From positions 62,001-126,000 of the forward strand of contig MNCI01011448.1 in the NCBI GenBank assembly GCA_015680685.1: 64,000 nt of DNA, in the 5' to 3' direction. The translations under genes were made by a program, and so were the position numbers. Origin of the DNA: Gnetum montanum (lineage: Eukaryota; Streptophyta; Gnetopsida; Gnetales; Gnetaceae). Shown one piece after another: positions 11,338 through 23,125 of the stretch. The notes beneath the pieces were generated by a model. The model was given only the letters and a program-made list of their open reading frames with translations. It had not been told where the DNA came from and searched no databases. Position 1 is the first letter of the stretch. Each line of letters begins with the position of its first letter.

Positions 11338-11788
11338 GTGAGTTTTGCATCTTTGCTTTGCTTGGTTTTGCAATGTCAACCATACTTGGCTGAGTGCTGA
11401 TAGTGTGTGCTTATCACTAGGTTCTATATTGATGATGAAGGGGTTCATGACCAGGCAGGTGAGTTGGTCACAACGCAGCTAGCCCTATGGGAATTTGCCT
11501 CTGCCAAGAGCCTACGAGCAAGCATGATTGGTCATTGCAGGGGGGAGTACTGTTCCTACCTACACATGCTCACCACCTTCTATAGTCGTTGTAGGGTGAA
11601 GGGTAGCCAAGGAGTAGAGAGAACCTTTCAAGTAGGTCACACTCGAAGCAGTCCTTGTAGTTGAACTCCTGCTATTCCCCTCACCATATAGACTTGGTGG
11701 GTTAACAGGCAGGCACCACATGCTCATGTGTTTTTGTAGGTTTTTTTCTCATTGTCATGCTAAGTACATTTCGTGATCATTGTTGCAG

Positions 11789-12836
11789 GAGCAAAGAAGC
11801 CCCGTGAGGTGATGGTGGTAACTACCAAGAGGCAAGGGGGACACATCTATTTCAAATATGGTGAAGTAAGGGCAAACCAGAGTTGGTTAGAACAAGGGGC
11901 TTCAGACCCCTTACTTAAGAAAATCTAAATGGCTGGACTTATGGATTTGTTCATGGCTCCAAATCTAGGCATCCCTGCTGCCGAGATGCTTTCCTTGGTC
12001 AACTCCTTCTCTGGGCAGGCGAGCTATTTTCGTACATACATGCGGGGTGTGTGGGTGGTCATTGACATCAATGACTAGCTATTTGCAAATTTTTTTGGCA
12101 TCTCTACTGATGGCATTGACGTGATGTCGAAGGACAAGCAGGAGTTGACCCTTCAGAAGTAGCACATCGAGGAGTGGCTGAGGCTCAACAAAGAGCGAAA
12201 GGGGTTTTCTATGGAAACACTTAAGGAAGGTCCTACCATGGGGATATACCTAGTATTTCATGCCCATGCATTCCCTCAATTTATCACCCAAGGGAAGGTC
12301 TTGGGGCTTGAGCAGGCTTGGGTAATGTGGGAAGTCATGGAGGAGGGGGCCCATTACAACTGGGCCGAATTCTTATGTAATGGTTTGTAAGCTGAGATTT
12401 TGGGACTTCATGAGCAAATGAAGTCCTGCTCTAACATACACTACATTTTCTACATAGGCTATTTAAAGTGCTTTGTGGAGTTCTTGGTGGTCCAGGAGGA
12501 TGGAGTCTAGTCCAAGCTAGATCGTGACTAGATTCCTAAGCCATGGATTCGACAGGTCCTTTGGACTATGCAAGCCCAGGACCCCTCGAAAATGGTTGGG
12601 GGGGTCATTGTTTGTAACGATTAAAGGTCTGGCAATTCATAGTGCTTGCAGCTAGGACCGCATAGGGGAGATTCCCCCTACCATAATTAGTAATGTAACA
12701 CAGGGTGAACATCTGATAGGGGAGACTGTGCCTACGGAGCTGCAAAGAAAGAGACCTCCCCCAACTAGGGAAAGTTCTCATGAAGAGGAGGGGCAAAGAC
12801 TGCGATTCAAGCTGTGGTGAATTCAACCCCCCATTG
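11789..12836 (+). pseudogene. Exon 4 of the antisense gene: unrecognised conserved region
   Basis: This is the longest exon. It contains the segments FFKYGEV-like, MLSLVNSF, VVIDIND, TMGIYLVFHAHAFPQ, GKVLGLEQAWVM, AHYNWAEFLCNGL and EFLVVQEDGV, which recur in the D copy (51360-50330) and in B (31550-30550). The conservation across decayed copies shows that this is a true protein-coding exon. I do not recognise the family. Exon edges: TTGTTGCAG before 11789 and GTGAGC after 12836. Stops interrupt it and the last 200 bases have shifted frame. Confidence 0.7.
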
Positions 12837-12972
12837 GTGAGCGTTACATAATATTTAGTTTACTTTGATATTGCCTACTATTTTATGCTTCGTTAGGCAG
12901 TGCATTGTAGCGTGGCATCTATTTTGAGTTAACTTGTTTCAAATTGACGTATGCATGCCCTTTTGTAAGTAG

Positions 12973-13302
12973 AAGAAGAAGAAGATGAAGAAGAAGGCAA
13001 CGAGGAAGTGTCAGCCCTCAGGATGAGCATGACAAATAAAGATGCGAGGGCCTCGATTTTGGAGGAGAGGGCCCTGATCTGGAATAATGGAGCTCCTATC
13101 TCTAGGGTAGGGACTCTTGTCATTAGGAAGCCTCTTCCTATCAACGAAGAGGTACCTCCCCAAAATAAAAAGGATGCGACTCTCCTGAAAGGAAAGGCAT
13201 CAGCGCATGAGGTAGGGGCTTTCATGGACTTGGCCAAGCCTTCTACCAAGCCTACCATGATTGTCTTGCATCAGCAAGAAGAAAGACTGCAGCCGGATGC
13301 TA
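12973..13302 (+). pseudogene. Exon 5 of the antisense gene: acidic start and decad-repeat region
   Basis: It opens with an acidic run (EEEEDEEEG) and continues with segments about ten residues long, such as RASILEERAL, NNGAPIS and PINEEVP. Elements B and C show the same region as clearer 10-residue acidic repeats. The exon is followed by GTGAGT. It is likely a disordered linker between the exon 4 domain and the helical exon 7. Confidence 0.6.
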
Positions 13303-14652
13303 GTGAGTTAGGCTTTGTGTGTGCCTTACCGTAGTCCATTTTGGCCATTGCTGACATTCTTAGTTGTGTAATAGATGCTATTGTTGATGTCTCAAAACCT
13401 CCTCTGCCTTGTACAGAGTCATGGGCTGTAGTCCCTGACAAGTTTGCATTTGTTCAGGGACTTGTCGATGACATGATCAAATGCCTTTAGCAAGCAGACC
13501 CTCATGTGGGTAAGTAGGAGTGTTAATTGTGCTTATGTTGCTACATTGAAGTTTTTGAGTTTTTTGATTATGTTATGCTAACGTGATTACTGCACTTTGT
13601 ATGCTTGAATAGCCTCTCGACTCAAGTGGGACCCAGCACAACCTATGGAGGTTGGCGCGGTGCCCGCACTCTCGCGTGACATGACTAAGGTGTCTCATCA
13701 TATGTTTGACGAGGCTTATAAATGTGTCTTGCACTTGGCATGCTCTCTATGGGAGTGTATATGCACCAACGAGTACTTGTGAAAACAAGTCCAAAGGGCT
13801 GAGTAGAGAGAGGCCAAATTGGTCATTGAGGTGGAGAACCTCAGGTTGAGGATCAATTTTCTCATAAACCATGACCCTGACCCTGTTGATTTGCAAAGGG
13901 CTGTAGACGACTACGCCAAGTTTTGGATTATCGTTTATCAAAATGTTGAGTCCACCCATGAAATAATTGAATAGTAGATGTAGATGGACTTGCTAGCCTA
14001 GAAGTGCCAAGATATGAAGGACATCGGCACTAAGGTCTTCGAATGGGCAAAAACCCAAAGGGATCACAAATATACATACAAGCTAGAAAATGAAACCCAT
14101 CGAAGATTGTATAAAGACACTGCTGTGGAGGCGTTCTTGTATGAAACATTCATGAAGGCCATTGGCACTTCTGAGGCCTATGCTAGGTTTAAAGAGCAGG
14201 TGAAGGTTACGGAATCTCCTGACCTGAGGGTGAACCTTCCTACAGGAGAGACCGCAACGGCCTCCCTTTCTTGGGAACCTCTAAAGTGGACGACCTTGGA
14301 AAGGGAGAAGGTTACCACTGTGAATGCTGAGCCTAGTAGTAGGCATTAGATGGACATTTTGATAGAGAAGATTGGTCATCGTCTCAAGCTTGGTCTAGAC
14401 CAGACACCTCTTGAGACCGAAACAGGCTCCCCTTAGGTTAGTCGCTTTAATGCTATGCTATAGCTAGTGTTTATTGTATTCGTTGCCCTAGCTAACTACT
14501 TTATTTTTGGGATACAGGCTCTCAATGAAGGTGTGAGGCCTGTGGGGGGAGGAAATGAAGAGCAGGTAGGGGGCAACATAGGAGCAGGTGATTCACAAGT
14601 AGATGAAATGGGGGAAAATAGTGAAGGCGATGCTAACGGAGCTAACCCATGA

Positions 14653-14965
14653 CATCATGGAACCCCATTTTTTTTATTAAAATATTTTTTGAAAATTTTA
14701 CAAACACTACCAATGAGAAAAAATTTTGAATGAAATGAAAAACTTCAGAAAGGAAACTAATTTTGTATTAACTAATGTGTTATGTAAAGTTTTCATGCTG
14801 TCGTATGCTAGTTTTAGGCTATTTCTGGTCATTGCTAGTTTTGGGCCATTTCAGGCCATTAGTGTAGCATGCCGAAAGGACGACATATTGATGAGATAAG
14901 AAAACAAAAAATATGCAAGGATAGCAACTAGGTGGGAGGTCACAAGGCTGCTATGCTATGCGTAG
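14653..14965 (-). repeat. Spacer with GGCCTAAAACTAGCA-type repeats (element A)
   Basis: This is an AT-rich spacer between the 3' end of the antisense gene and the protease stop. Near 14805-14870 it has about three copies of a motif that on the element's sense strand is like GGCCTAAAACTAGCA. The same spacer holds four copies in D (48265-48345), about seven in B (28260-28445) and about ten in C (41470-41760). Confidence 0.6.
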
Positions 14966-17900
14966 CTACCTCTTGATCTTTCGTGGGTTGATCAGAACGT
15001 AAGGTCAAGGCGTTTCGCCTGGGCCACCGCTCATATCAAAGTCCTTCACTTGGAAGGGCAACTCAAACCATGCATTTTCAATTTGAGGCTTAACTCGTTG
15101 GACTAATCCCTTTGTTGTATGATTAATGCATGCATGAATAGGTGCTTCATCTTTAGATGTTGTAACTTCTAAACCTTGTTCCATGCCTACGTTGCTAATT
15201 CATTGTGTTACCACCCCGTCGCCATGGATTATCACCTCCTTACCTGCGTATGGTAAGTGGATTTCTTGGTGTATAGGTGAGGAGACAGTCCTAATTTTTG
15301 CTAACCATGACCTTCCCAAGATCAAGTTAAACCCAGGCATTTCTTTGACCACGACGAATGTTGCGTCTATGAGAAACTGATCCCCTGCTACGAAGTTTAC
15401 GTGAACTGTGCCCTTCACTAGGACATGTGCCCTGTTGAAGGACCGCAGACACAATGTTACTATTGGTTTAATTTGGTTGACCAATCCCAACTTATCTATA
15501 ATAGGGAAGGAAATGACATTTTTGGTAGCCCGATCATCGATGTGTACCCTTCGGATCGGGTGTTGGCTGACCTGAACTGTGATGAAGAGACGCACCGTAG
15601 TCACTTGACCCTCTTCGGGATCTTTCCTAATGGCATTGCTACTGAAAGTTAATTTAGGTATTGCAGACTCCGTGGGTACGGAGGGGAGTATGATCGAGTG
15701 GATCGCTTTATCATCCACTGGCATGTTTTCGTCGACTGGAATCACCGTTAACATGCGGACTAGAGGCTCACGGTGAGGTACAGATGTCACTACTAGGTCG
15801 TACAAGCTCAACATAGCATTTTTATGCTGTAGGGCTTGCCTGACCTAGGTGAGGGCATCCAAGAAGTCTTGGGCACCCGCCTGTTTGACACTTTCCTCCT
15901 CAATTTGTCCTAGAAGACGAATCTCTCGAGGAGAGACGACCTTGGACCTAGGTTTGGATCTTTGTTGGCAAGGTGATGCAGGTTGTGTAATCATGTTAAC
16001 CTTCATCTTTGGTGATGAAGGTGTAAATACAAGGGGTGAAGGCATAGGCTTGAAGATACTTTTGACGATATTCCCCTTCGACGCCTCACCCACCAAGTAG
16101 GATTCTCGCCTTGTGGGGAAAGGAGGTTGTTCAATGTTGTTGCACGGGATGGGGGTTATCGAAGACATTGGTCCCCTGATGATGAATGGAGCTAGAGGTG
16201 GTGACTGACGGGGTCACGTGGCCTCACCAACAGGCGGTGTAGAGGTAGATGCCCATGGTGGAACTTTCAAGATGAAGGACAGCTACGAACTTGGACCAAC
16301 CATTGGTGGTATTGGTGCACTATGATGAGGCACAAGAATCACAAACGACTGGAAGGGTGGTGTGGGATCATTGTCAATATCGATGGAATTGATTGCGTAA
16401 CCAATATTATTGGCATTGAGGGAATCTGTGTAGACATACATAGATTGGTTTTCAGGGCGTATTGATTTACTTTCATCTAGCACTAGCTTTCCTAGGTCGA
16501 TCAAACTTTGGATGTCCTCCTACAATGACAGACAATACTCCGTGGTGTGACCACATAGTTGGTGGTAGTCATAAAACCTATCTAGCCTGAAACCCCTAGG
16601 AACCAGAGGCTCATTGGCTAGGGCCAAAGAGGGATTCCTAAGGAGCTCACAGTAGCATCGATGTCTCATGTTTGCTTCCTTCGACATCTGCTTGTGTTGG
16701 ATCTATCCTGCTACCAACAGTTGCTTCAAGAGTTCTAAAGGTTTGAGAGGCAGTGGGGTATATTTTGAACAATCTTTGTGCTTGAAGTTGGGTTTAGTGT
16801 ATGCATATGTCTTGAGCACAGGTGTAGCAGGTTGTGATGCTTGGCCCAGTTTGGGCGTAGAATCAGCCGCAGGTATGGATAGTTTCTTGTTATTCTTTCT
16901 TCTGCTATTGTTATGTTTGGGCTTAGCCTCAGCTGCCAAAGCAGCCACCATGGTTGTTGGGACCTTACCCTTGTCCTTTTTTGCAAAGTTGTTCTTGTAA
17001 TTGATGTAGGCCAGGTCCTTGCTCACCTTGGCCATGTCTTGTATGCTTTTCATTTGAGCGAAAGCTTGGCTAAGAGAGCATGGAGCGAGGTAATACAGTT
17101 TGGATTTTATGAAGTTGTTCACCGCACCCTTAAAGATAGCTAACAAGTAAGCCTCCGCAATGGGCTCATAGATTTCATTAAGTGTCGTGCTCCAACATTG
17201 AATGAATTTTTGGATTGGTTCTAGCGAGTTTTGTTTCACCCCCATCAGCTGATCTAGTGGGGTTTCTGGCTTTAAGTTATATTTGAAGCGTGTCACAAAC
17301 TGGGTCAAGAGTTCTTCCAAAGTCGAAATGGATGAATGTGGCAACGTGCGATACTAATCTAGGGCTTTCCCAGCTAGGGACATGGCAAAGACTCAAATGA
17401 TCATATGTGGCTAGTGTTGCAATAGCAAAGACTCTGACTGGAAAGTGACGAGATGGGTATTGGGATTCCCTTCCCTATCGTACTTCATGAAGTGCGGGAG
17501 GGACATCCTAGATGGTAATATCAAAGTAGGGATTACAGGGTTGATGGGGTCATCCTGATAAAAGTCCATGACTTGTACCGTATCGGACCCAATAGCTTTG
17601 AGGCATTTTACTTTCTCAGTTAGGGTCTGGATGAGCTGAAATGCTTGGTCTAGACCCAGCGATGTTGTAGATGGCTAAGGGACTACAGAAGAAACTCCCA
17701 CATGTGGTATGGTGGCGGTGGCAATTTGACCCATCGGGGGTGCCATTGGGATCGCCCCCGCTAAAGGTGCTGTTTGCATTATCCACCACCTAGTGGGTGG
17801 TATTATCGAAGTAGTAATAGTGGGTTGAGTTGCCAGATAGGCTGTTTGGGTTACTGGCGGGATAGACCATGGCCCTGTGCTAGGATGTACCATTTGCAGG

Positions 17901-18769
17901 GTTGGGTAGGCCTGAGGATGAACGTAGTGAGACATCTGCGACAGTTGTAGAACAGATGAAGAAGCGAACAAGGTCCACCACGTGGATGGGCCCAGGCCCA
18001 TCACAGTGGGTGGAACAGATGCATAGGTAGAAATCAACATAGGAGTTATGTGTAGTTGTAAAGTAGGTACATTATCGATATGCGGTAGGGTAGCCATGAT
18101 AGGCATGTTGCACACCGTGGGAGCATGCTAATAAACAGCTTGCGGCGGCATAGTTGCTGTGAGCACAACTGGGGAATGGGGGTGATGATGCATTGGGAAT
18201 GTAGGATGGCTATCCATTATAGTTGTGGTTGTAGGCTGCTGAAGCATAGGCATAATGACAAAGGGGATGGTGATAGATAGTGGGTTGGCCCAGAAGGACT
18301 GGGTAGGCAGGACAGGAATGGGGTTGGCCTAACCTCCCTCGTTAGATTGGGAATCAAGTTCCTCCTGCCCATCTTGAAAGGTGTCATCCTAGTTGGACGC
18401 TGTGTCTTATTGCTCCCTAAGCCTGGTCAACTAGATTAGTTGATCTAGAAGCCTCTGGTACACTTGCGTTAAAGGCAAAGAAATGCCTGGGGTAGGAACG
18501 AATTCCTCCTTGTTGCAGTAAGCAAACTCGAAGTTACGGTTTTCTTTGAGTTCGTGTAAATCCAAGGGTAGATTAGCCTGCACCTTTGCACAAAGGAAAC
18601 TATAACTCTTGTGTTGCTGGGTCAATCCCTTAGGTCCTCAGTTTTGGATCCTGAGAGACCAGCATGCTTCCTGCGTTGAATTCAGCCGTTGTTTGGCACC
18701 AGTAGTGCCTTGGACCATGAAGGGAACCTCCATGTTGAAGGTGTCAATAGTAGTCGTGGTGGAAGCCAT
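14966..18769 (-). pseudogene. gag-pro: gag-protease of element A (decayed)
   Basis: The start ATG at 18769 reads MASTTTTIDTFNMEVPF and matches the D gag start. A Pro/Thr-rich linker (18115-17675) is followed by the capsid core (17400-16950; STLEELLTQFVTRFKYNLKPE), a Lys-rich segment, and a knuckle of the C-x2-H-x4-H-x4-C kind at about 16540-16590, in which the first Cys has become Tyr (RFYDYHQLCGHTTEYC). Retropepsin follows at 15620-15200. It carries VHIDDRATKNVI, where D has IDDGAATNVI, so the Asp-x-Gly-Ala active-site loop is damaged, and then the second motif NLILGRSWL. The frame ends at TAG 14966-14968. It is broken by stops and shifts. Gag and protease appear to have been one frame, separate from pol. 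Confidence 0.85.
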
Positions 18770-19118
18770 TGCTAAGCAAGTGATTATGCAAAAAGTACAA
18801 AATGTGGAAAAGAACATAAGGATTGAAAAAAGTGATAAAAGGTGGCTTTACATCTTGCCGGATTCTAGAGGAATTGTCGAGGCGACCGATCTATACCACA
18901 CAAAGCGTAAACAACCGTAAAGGATGTCATGTCTATGCCTGTGCATGATGAGGTACAGAGCATGTGCAATACTACCATAAGGAAAATTTAGTTGATAAGC
19001 GATCAAGAAGGCTTTATGTCCTGCAGGATCTCGGAGGGACCATCACGGTGACTAGTCTGTACCACACGAGATGGGGTTCAGAACGCATGCAAGACAACTG
19101 TAGAATGAGCTAGTTAAC
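18770..19118 (-). other. Leader of element A, shortened and lacking the primer site
   Basis: This is the leader between the 5' LTR and the gag ATG. It holds about two copies of the leader repeat seen five times in D. Directly after the LTR end it jumps to sequence equivalent to D position 43702 (TTAACTAGCTCATTCTAC), so about 190 bases, including the primer-binding site, have been deleted since insertion. Confidence 0.65.
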
Positions 19119-20843
19119 TGACGTAGAAAATGTCGGCAGCTGGAAGAATGCTGGGGGTTGGCGGATGCAATAGTTCCAACCTCGTATCCACGAGAGCACA
19201 ATGTTGGGTGTGTGCGGACACGGGGTACCCTGAACAGTTTGGTTGATCAGACAGGGACTTACATCGATGTCAATATAGCCTTTTGCAATGTAAATAATGC
19301 AAAATGTGAGATAATGCTTACAAGTAAATAAAGCAGGGGAGAAATTGTAAAAATGCAACAGTAATACGAAATAATGCTTAAAGGTGAATAAAATAGGAAA
19401 TAATGCAAATAAATGAGACAAAAAATGAGAGATAAAGTAAAGTATGGTTAGAAACATGCACCATTCCAAAGCTACAAACTCGTCCAGTCAGGGTGGATAC
19501 AATCGGCTGCACAACGTGATAGAGTATAGAAATCCCAAGAGTAACCAAGATGTGCCGAGCAAAAAGAGCTATGCACTTGGACGCGTACTCATGTACAAAC
19601 AATGCAGGGCTCTACCAAGGTGGTAGAATGGAGATGGGGATCTCTTGCTGGCCGAGATAGAGTCGCTATTTACAACGTTAGACAGATGACTTTGATATTA
19701 CAATTCTGGAGAGAAGGGAGATCTTTGTTTCAGAATTTCAAAGTTCCCACCACTTGGAAGTTGTTTGCTTCAAGAAAGATGCAAACTCTTTTGCAATAGT
19801 CAACTTTAAAAATTGTGGACTTCTCCAAATTTTGGGTACATCTAAAAATTACTGACCTATTATATGTTCTTTGCCAGGATATTTATAGGGCTGAAGGTAA
19901 GTGGACAGAGGTAATTTTTGAATGCTACGTGCCGTAGGCTTGCCTTGTCTTACTGGCACCACTCGAGTCATCTATGACCATTGGGCCTACAAGACCATTA
20001 CGATGCGAACCTGCCATGCAATAACTGTGATCCTACCACGTCGTAATCATACCATCAACATCTAGGGATGTGTGCCAATGGTCTGATTATGTGGAGTGCA
20101 TTGATGTCATGCAACCACCTCTTTTCCTTGTTGTGCTTTGTAACGTAGCCCGCTTGGCGTAGCGTAACACTTTGTCACGTGTCTTGCTATATGTCACATG
20201 CTTGCTACGCTATGCTACAATACGTAGCGTAGCATAGCAACTTGCCTTAGTCATGAGAGCTTTGCTAATTTGCAAACCATTCTCCTATGATGTAAGTTTT
20301 ACGAACTTTGTTAACTTCGCCTTTCGAACTACCTTCTGTCTCTTCTGCAGGATTGCTACGCCTTGTTGCACCATGTAGCTCAGCATAGCATAGCAGCAGA
20401 CATGGTCCGCCACTTCCTGATAGAAAGGGACATTACTATAGAACCTAAAATTGGGTGAGGGGAGTGGGTAGTGAAGTTTTTGCCATGTTATGCTATGTGA
20501 AGTTGCATAGTGTAGCACTTTGTTCCGCCATCATCTTCTGAAGCTTGCTATGCTACATAGCGTATCAAGCTTCGTGACTTAGAAAACTTGTCGAACTATT
20601 TCTTGTACATCCAAGATGCCACCATCGATTATGCACAGTGTTTCTGAGTAGGTTGTTGGCTATTTAGGCAACTTTGGTGGGCGGGTAGGATGGTACAGGA
20701 CCTGTCCATGCTCAAAGTAGAAAATTTGTTGAACTGGGCGACCTGGACTCAGAACGTTCTTCTCCCAATGAACTGCCATAGTGCTATGCAGACTGCAAGA
20801 GCCTGGTGAAGCAAGGATGACCCTACATTTTTAGGGTGTTTTA
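19119..20843 (-). repeat. 5' LTR of element A
   Basis: It matches 2859-4572 throughout. Its outer end is TAAACACCCTAA in element orientation (TG mutated to TA), and the CTATC duplication follows at 20844. A TATA-like CCTATAAATATCC (minus strand, near 19878-19890) is followed by the transcription start region. It contains the same GCTACGCTA hairpins as the other LTRs, for example at 20204-20242. Confidence 0.92.
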
Positions 20844-20848
20844 CTATC

Positions 20849-22140
20849 CAGGCTGATGAACCAATGTGTGTTGGAATTGGTACATTCCATGGACACAATA
20901 GCTGTGGGAACATCTAATTTGCTTTCACATACCACGTCGTGGATTATTTTTGTTCCTCCTCAAAAAGCATTGGCCTTTTCTCTTAATTTTTGATAATCTA
21001 TTAATCTCTTGGCTAGGTCTTAGGCTTTCATGTGGTAGCAAGCCTTAATTGTTTTTAATTCTAAGTTTGCCATGTGGAGTTTTTGTAGAACATCTTTCCT
21101 ATTTGCAAACTCTTTCTAATATAAGACATAGATGGCTACTACTTGTTTTTCCAACTCATTTTTAGGCTGACTTGCTATTAACATGGAAAGATTAGTGTAG
21201 AAAAGGTTAGCTAACATCATGCACTCTTTCAAATCTTCAATCTAAAGGTCCTTGTTCTTCACTTCCACTTGGTGGACCAGGGCATAGCTATCCAAGATGG
21301 GCTACCAATTAGGATTCTACATTGACATGGAACTAATGTAGGCCTTTGCCATCTAGATTTATTTTTCATTAATTTGTTCATACATGCCAATCTGGTCCCA
21401 AAAGTGCTCTTTCAGCTTCTCATGCTTCTTGGCCTCGTTATACCACATGCTTATCACAATTGAAGACTTTTGGTATACTACGTGTGCCTCATTCTTTGAG
21501 AGGGTTTGGTTCTCTTTAGCTAATCTACTTATGTTTTAGTTGACCCTCATCAGTTGCTTCCTCAACTGGTGGCTACTTTCTTCCAAAATGTTCTCCTACT
21601 TCTCGATGGTGGTCAACCTTACATTGTTAACAACAAGTTGCTTATTTTCTTCTTGTGCAGTAGTCAATGCCTTCACATGAGCATATTCTTTAGCTTTGAT
21701 GACTGAGGCATTTAAGATTGCTTTCTCCTTTTCTTATTTAGTAGCTTTACTCTATTCAATTAATCATCCTAGCTACTCTATTTGAAATTGCTCCAGCTAG
21801 TCAAGCACAATGACTTGGAGAGGATCCTTTATTTTGACTCTTAGGGTGATGAGCTCTAGTTGCAATCTGTGTAACTTTACTTTTGCATGATTTTCCCTAA
21901 TCTCTACCATGAAAAATTTTCCTTTTGTGACTATGAGGTTGGATTGTATTGTAATGAAATCACTAGGGATTTTGAAAAGAGTTGTCATAACTTTCCCAAT
22001 CTATAGTAATTTTTCAAGCACATCCTCATTGGCTGCAAGAGTCATTGAAATCCCAGCTAACAATTGTGCATGTCTAGTTCTAATTAAGTTCATTAGGATC
22101 ACAATAGGAACATTAAAGGATTCTTTAATATGATCTATGA
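20849..22140 (-). pseudogene. Coiled-coil protein pseudogene of element O (main part)
   Basis: One minus-strand frame runs for about 430 codons from 22140 to 20849. It is interrupted by roughly fifteen stops, nearly all TAG, TAA or TGA that could come from CAG, CAA or CGA. The translation is rich in Lys, Glu, Leu and Gln and looks helical (LAKENQTLSKNEAHVVYQKS; LRKQLMRVN; YQKLREKANAF). It resembles the helical exon 7 of the antisense genes in style, but I see no clear sequence match. The frame is traced across the A insertion into 2637-2858. The family is unrecognised. It belongs to the layer older than A and B. Confidence 0.45.
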
Positions 22141-22247
22141 TTGAAACACCAAAAAATTTTGAGTCTCAGTGTCTCAACTAAAAATTTGGCTAAGTGTCAA
22201 AATGGTGGCACTTTGTCCAAATTTCTCTAAGTGTTGAGTGTAGTTAG
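22141..22247. other. End of element O flank before element B
   Basis: This short AT-rich stretch leads up to the B LTR. Its last five bases, GTTAG (22243-22247), are the expected left copy of the B target duplication; the right copy should lie outside the window. Confidence 0.4.
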
Positions 22248-22893
22248 TGAAACACCATAAAATTTTAGGACCCTCATTCTTCAACAGAGTCTTGGAATTT
22301 GGGCAAGGATTTCCACAAGTGTAGCATCATGATGAGCTGACAAAGCGTTGGGTGCCAAGGATAGACTATACAGTCTAGCAAGTATTCTATCTCCAAGGCT
22401 AATAGGCCTGCTGGACTCTCTAGCCTACCCAACCAGACAATTGACCTGGCTAGCAGTCTACCCAAGGACCATGATAGGAGTTGTTGAAAGTGTTTGGGAT
22501 GAGAAAAATAGTTTGGCAAGTTTTCTAGCATAGAATTTTTCTACACTATGCTATGCTATGTAGTGTAGAAAGCCTCGAGGAGATCAATCAAACATCTAAG
22601 ATGTAAGTTGATGATAAGTTGGTCTTCCAAAGAATTTTTCCATGTTGCAACCATCAAGCAAACTTGTTCCACCAAGATAGGATGCTACGCTACGCTATGC
22701 TATATAGCGTAGCAGAGCATAATAGGGACAAAGTGCACAAAGGCCCCCTTTTGCCAAGTGACTCCAACAAGAAGATTACACTTGGCAACATTTTGGCCTC
22801 CAAAACTGGTTGTCCCACTTAGCCCTCAGGCCTTGAGCAAAGTTTCTTGCTAGAAAATGGTAGATAGAATAAGGAAGCATGATACATTGGCTA

Positions 22894-22933
22894 CTACACT
22901 ATGCTACGCTACACATAGCATAGCATAGTGTAG
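22894..22933. repeat. GCTACGCTA hairpin in B LTR
   Basis: The arms CTACACTATGCTACGCT and AGCATAGCATAGTGTAG pair along about 17 bases with one or two wobble or mismatch positions. It is one of four such hairpins in this LTR. Confidence 0.75.
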
Positions 22934-23085
22934 CAATGATGCAAAAACAATAGAAGTGTTTCAAACATGAATTTAGAAATTCTGAAGGTTTTCTAGCATG
23001 AAGGAAAAAAGTTGCAGTTGTTTACCTGACCAAGCCCCACACCAATGCTTTTAGCTCCTACGCAAGTTTTCTATCAAGCCCAGTG

Positions 23086-23125
23086 GCTACGCTATGCTAC
23101 GCTACATAGTGTAGCACAGCGTAGC
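23086..23125. repeat. GCTACGCTA hairpin in B LTR (second)
   Basis: Outer arms GCTACGCT and AGCGTAGC enclose further GCTA/TAGC units. It is followed at once by more CTACGC units, so the region can fold in several ways. Confidence 0.7.

Larger units (their letters stand above)
10256..14652 (+). pseudogene. Antisense eight-exon gene carried by element A
   Basis: This gene runs opposite to gag-pol and fills the gap between protease and RT. Exons deduced from frame, splice signals and the D and B copies: 10256-10365, 10888-11337, 11421-about 11727, 11789-12836, 12973-13302, 13375-13509, 13613-14436, 14518-14652 (stop TGA). Most introns start GTGAGT, GTAAGT or GTTAGT and all seven end in AG; phases fit between exons 1-2, 2-3, 5-6, 6-7 and 7-8 (for example ACT CA + G GTA restores CAG). 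The protein starts MAPKTQLVLVKVREAK. It has an FCP1-like domain in exon 2, an unrecognised middle (exons 3-4, GLEQAWVMWEVMEEG), an acidic repeat (exon 5), a helical part (exon 7) and a Gly/Glu-rich tail. Internal stops such as TAG after MPEY make it a pseudogene. The function is unknown; it could be a captured host gene or a retroelement accessory protein. Confidence 0.85.
2859..20843 (-). mobile_element. Element A: full-length Tat-like Ty3/gypsy retrotransposon with antisense gene
   Basis: This is a complete element of about 18 kb on the minus strand, bounded by two LTRs (2859-4572 and 19119-20843) and flanked by a perfect 5-bp target duplication, CTATC at 2854-2858 and 20844-20848. Internal order in the element's own direction is leader, gag-protease (18769 to 14966), repeat array, antisense gene (10256 to 14652, on the plus strand), repeat array, RT/RNase H/integrase (9354 to 5884), repeat array, 3' region, polypurine tract. 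All coding parts contain stops or frameshifts, so the copy is dead. The two LTRs differ at roughly one base in ten where I compared them. Domain content (dual RNase H, integrase tail) places it in or near the Tat lineage. It is inserted in older element O. Confidence 0.93.
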
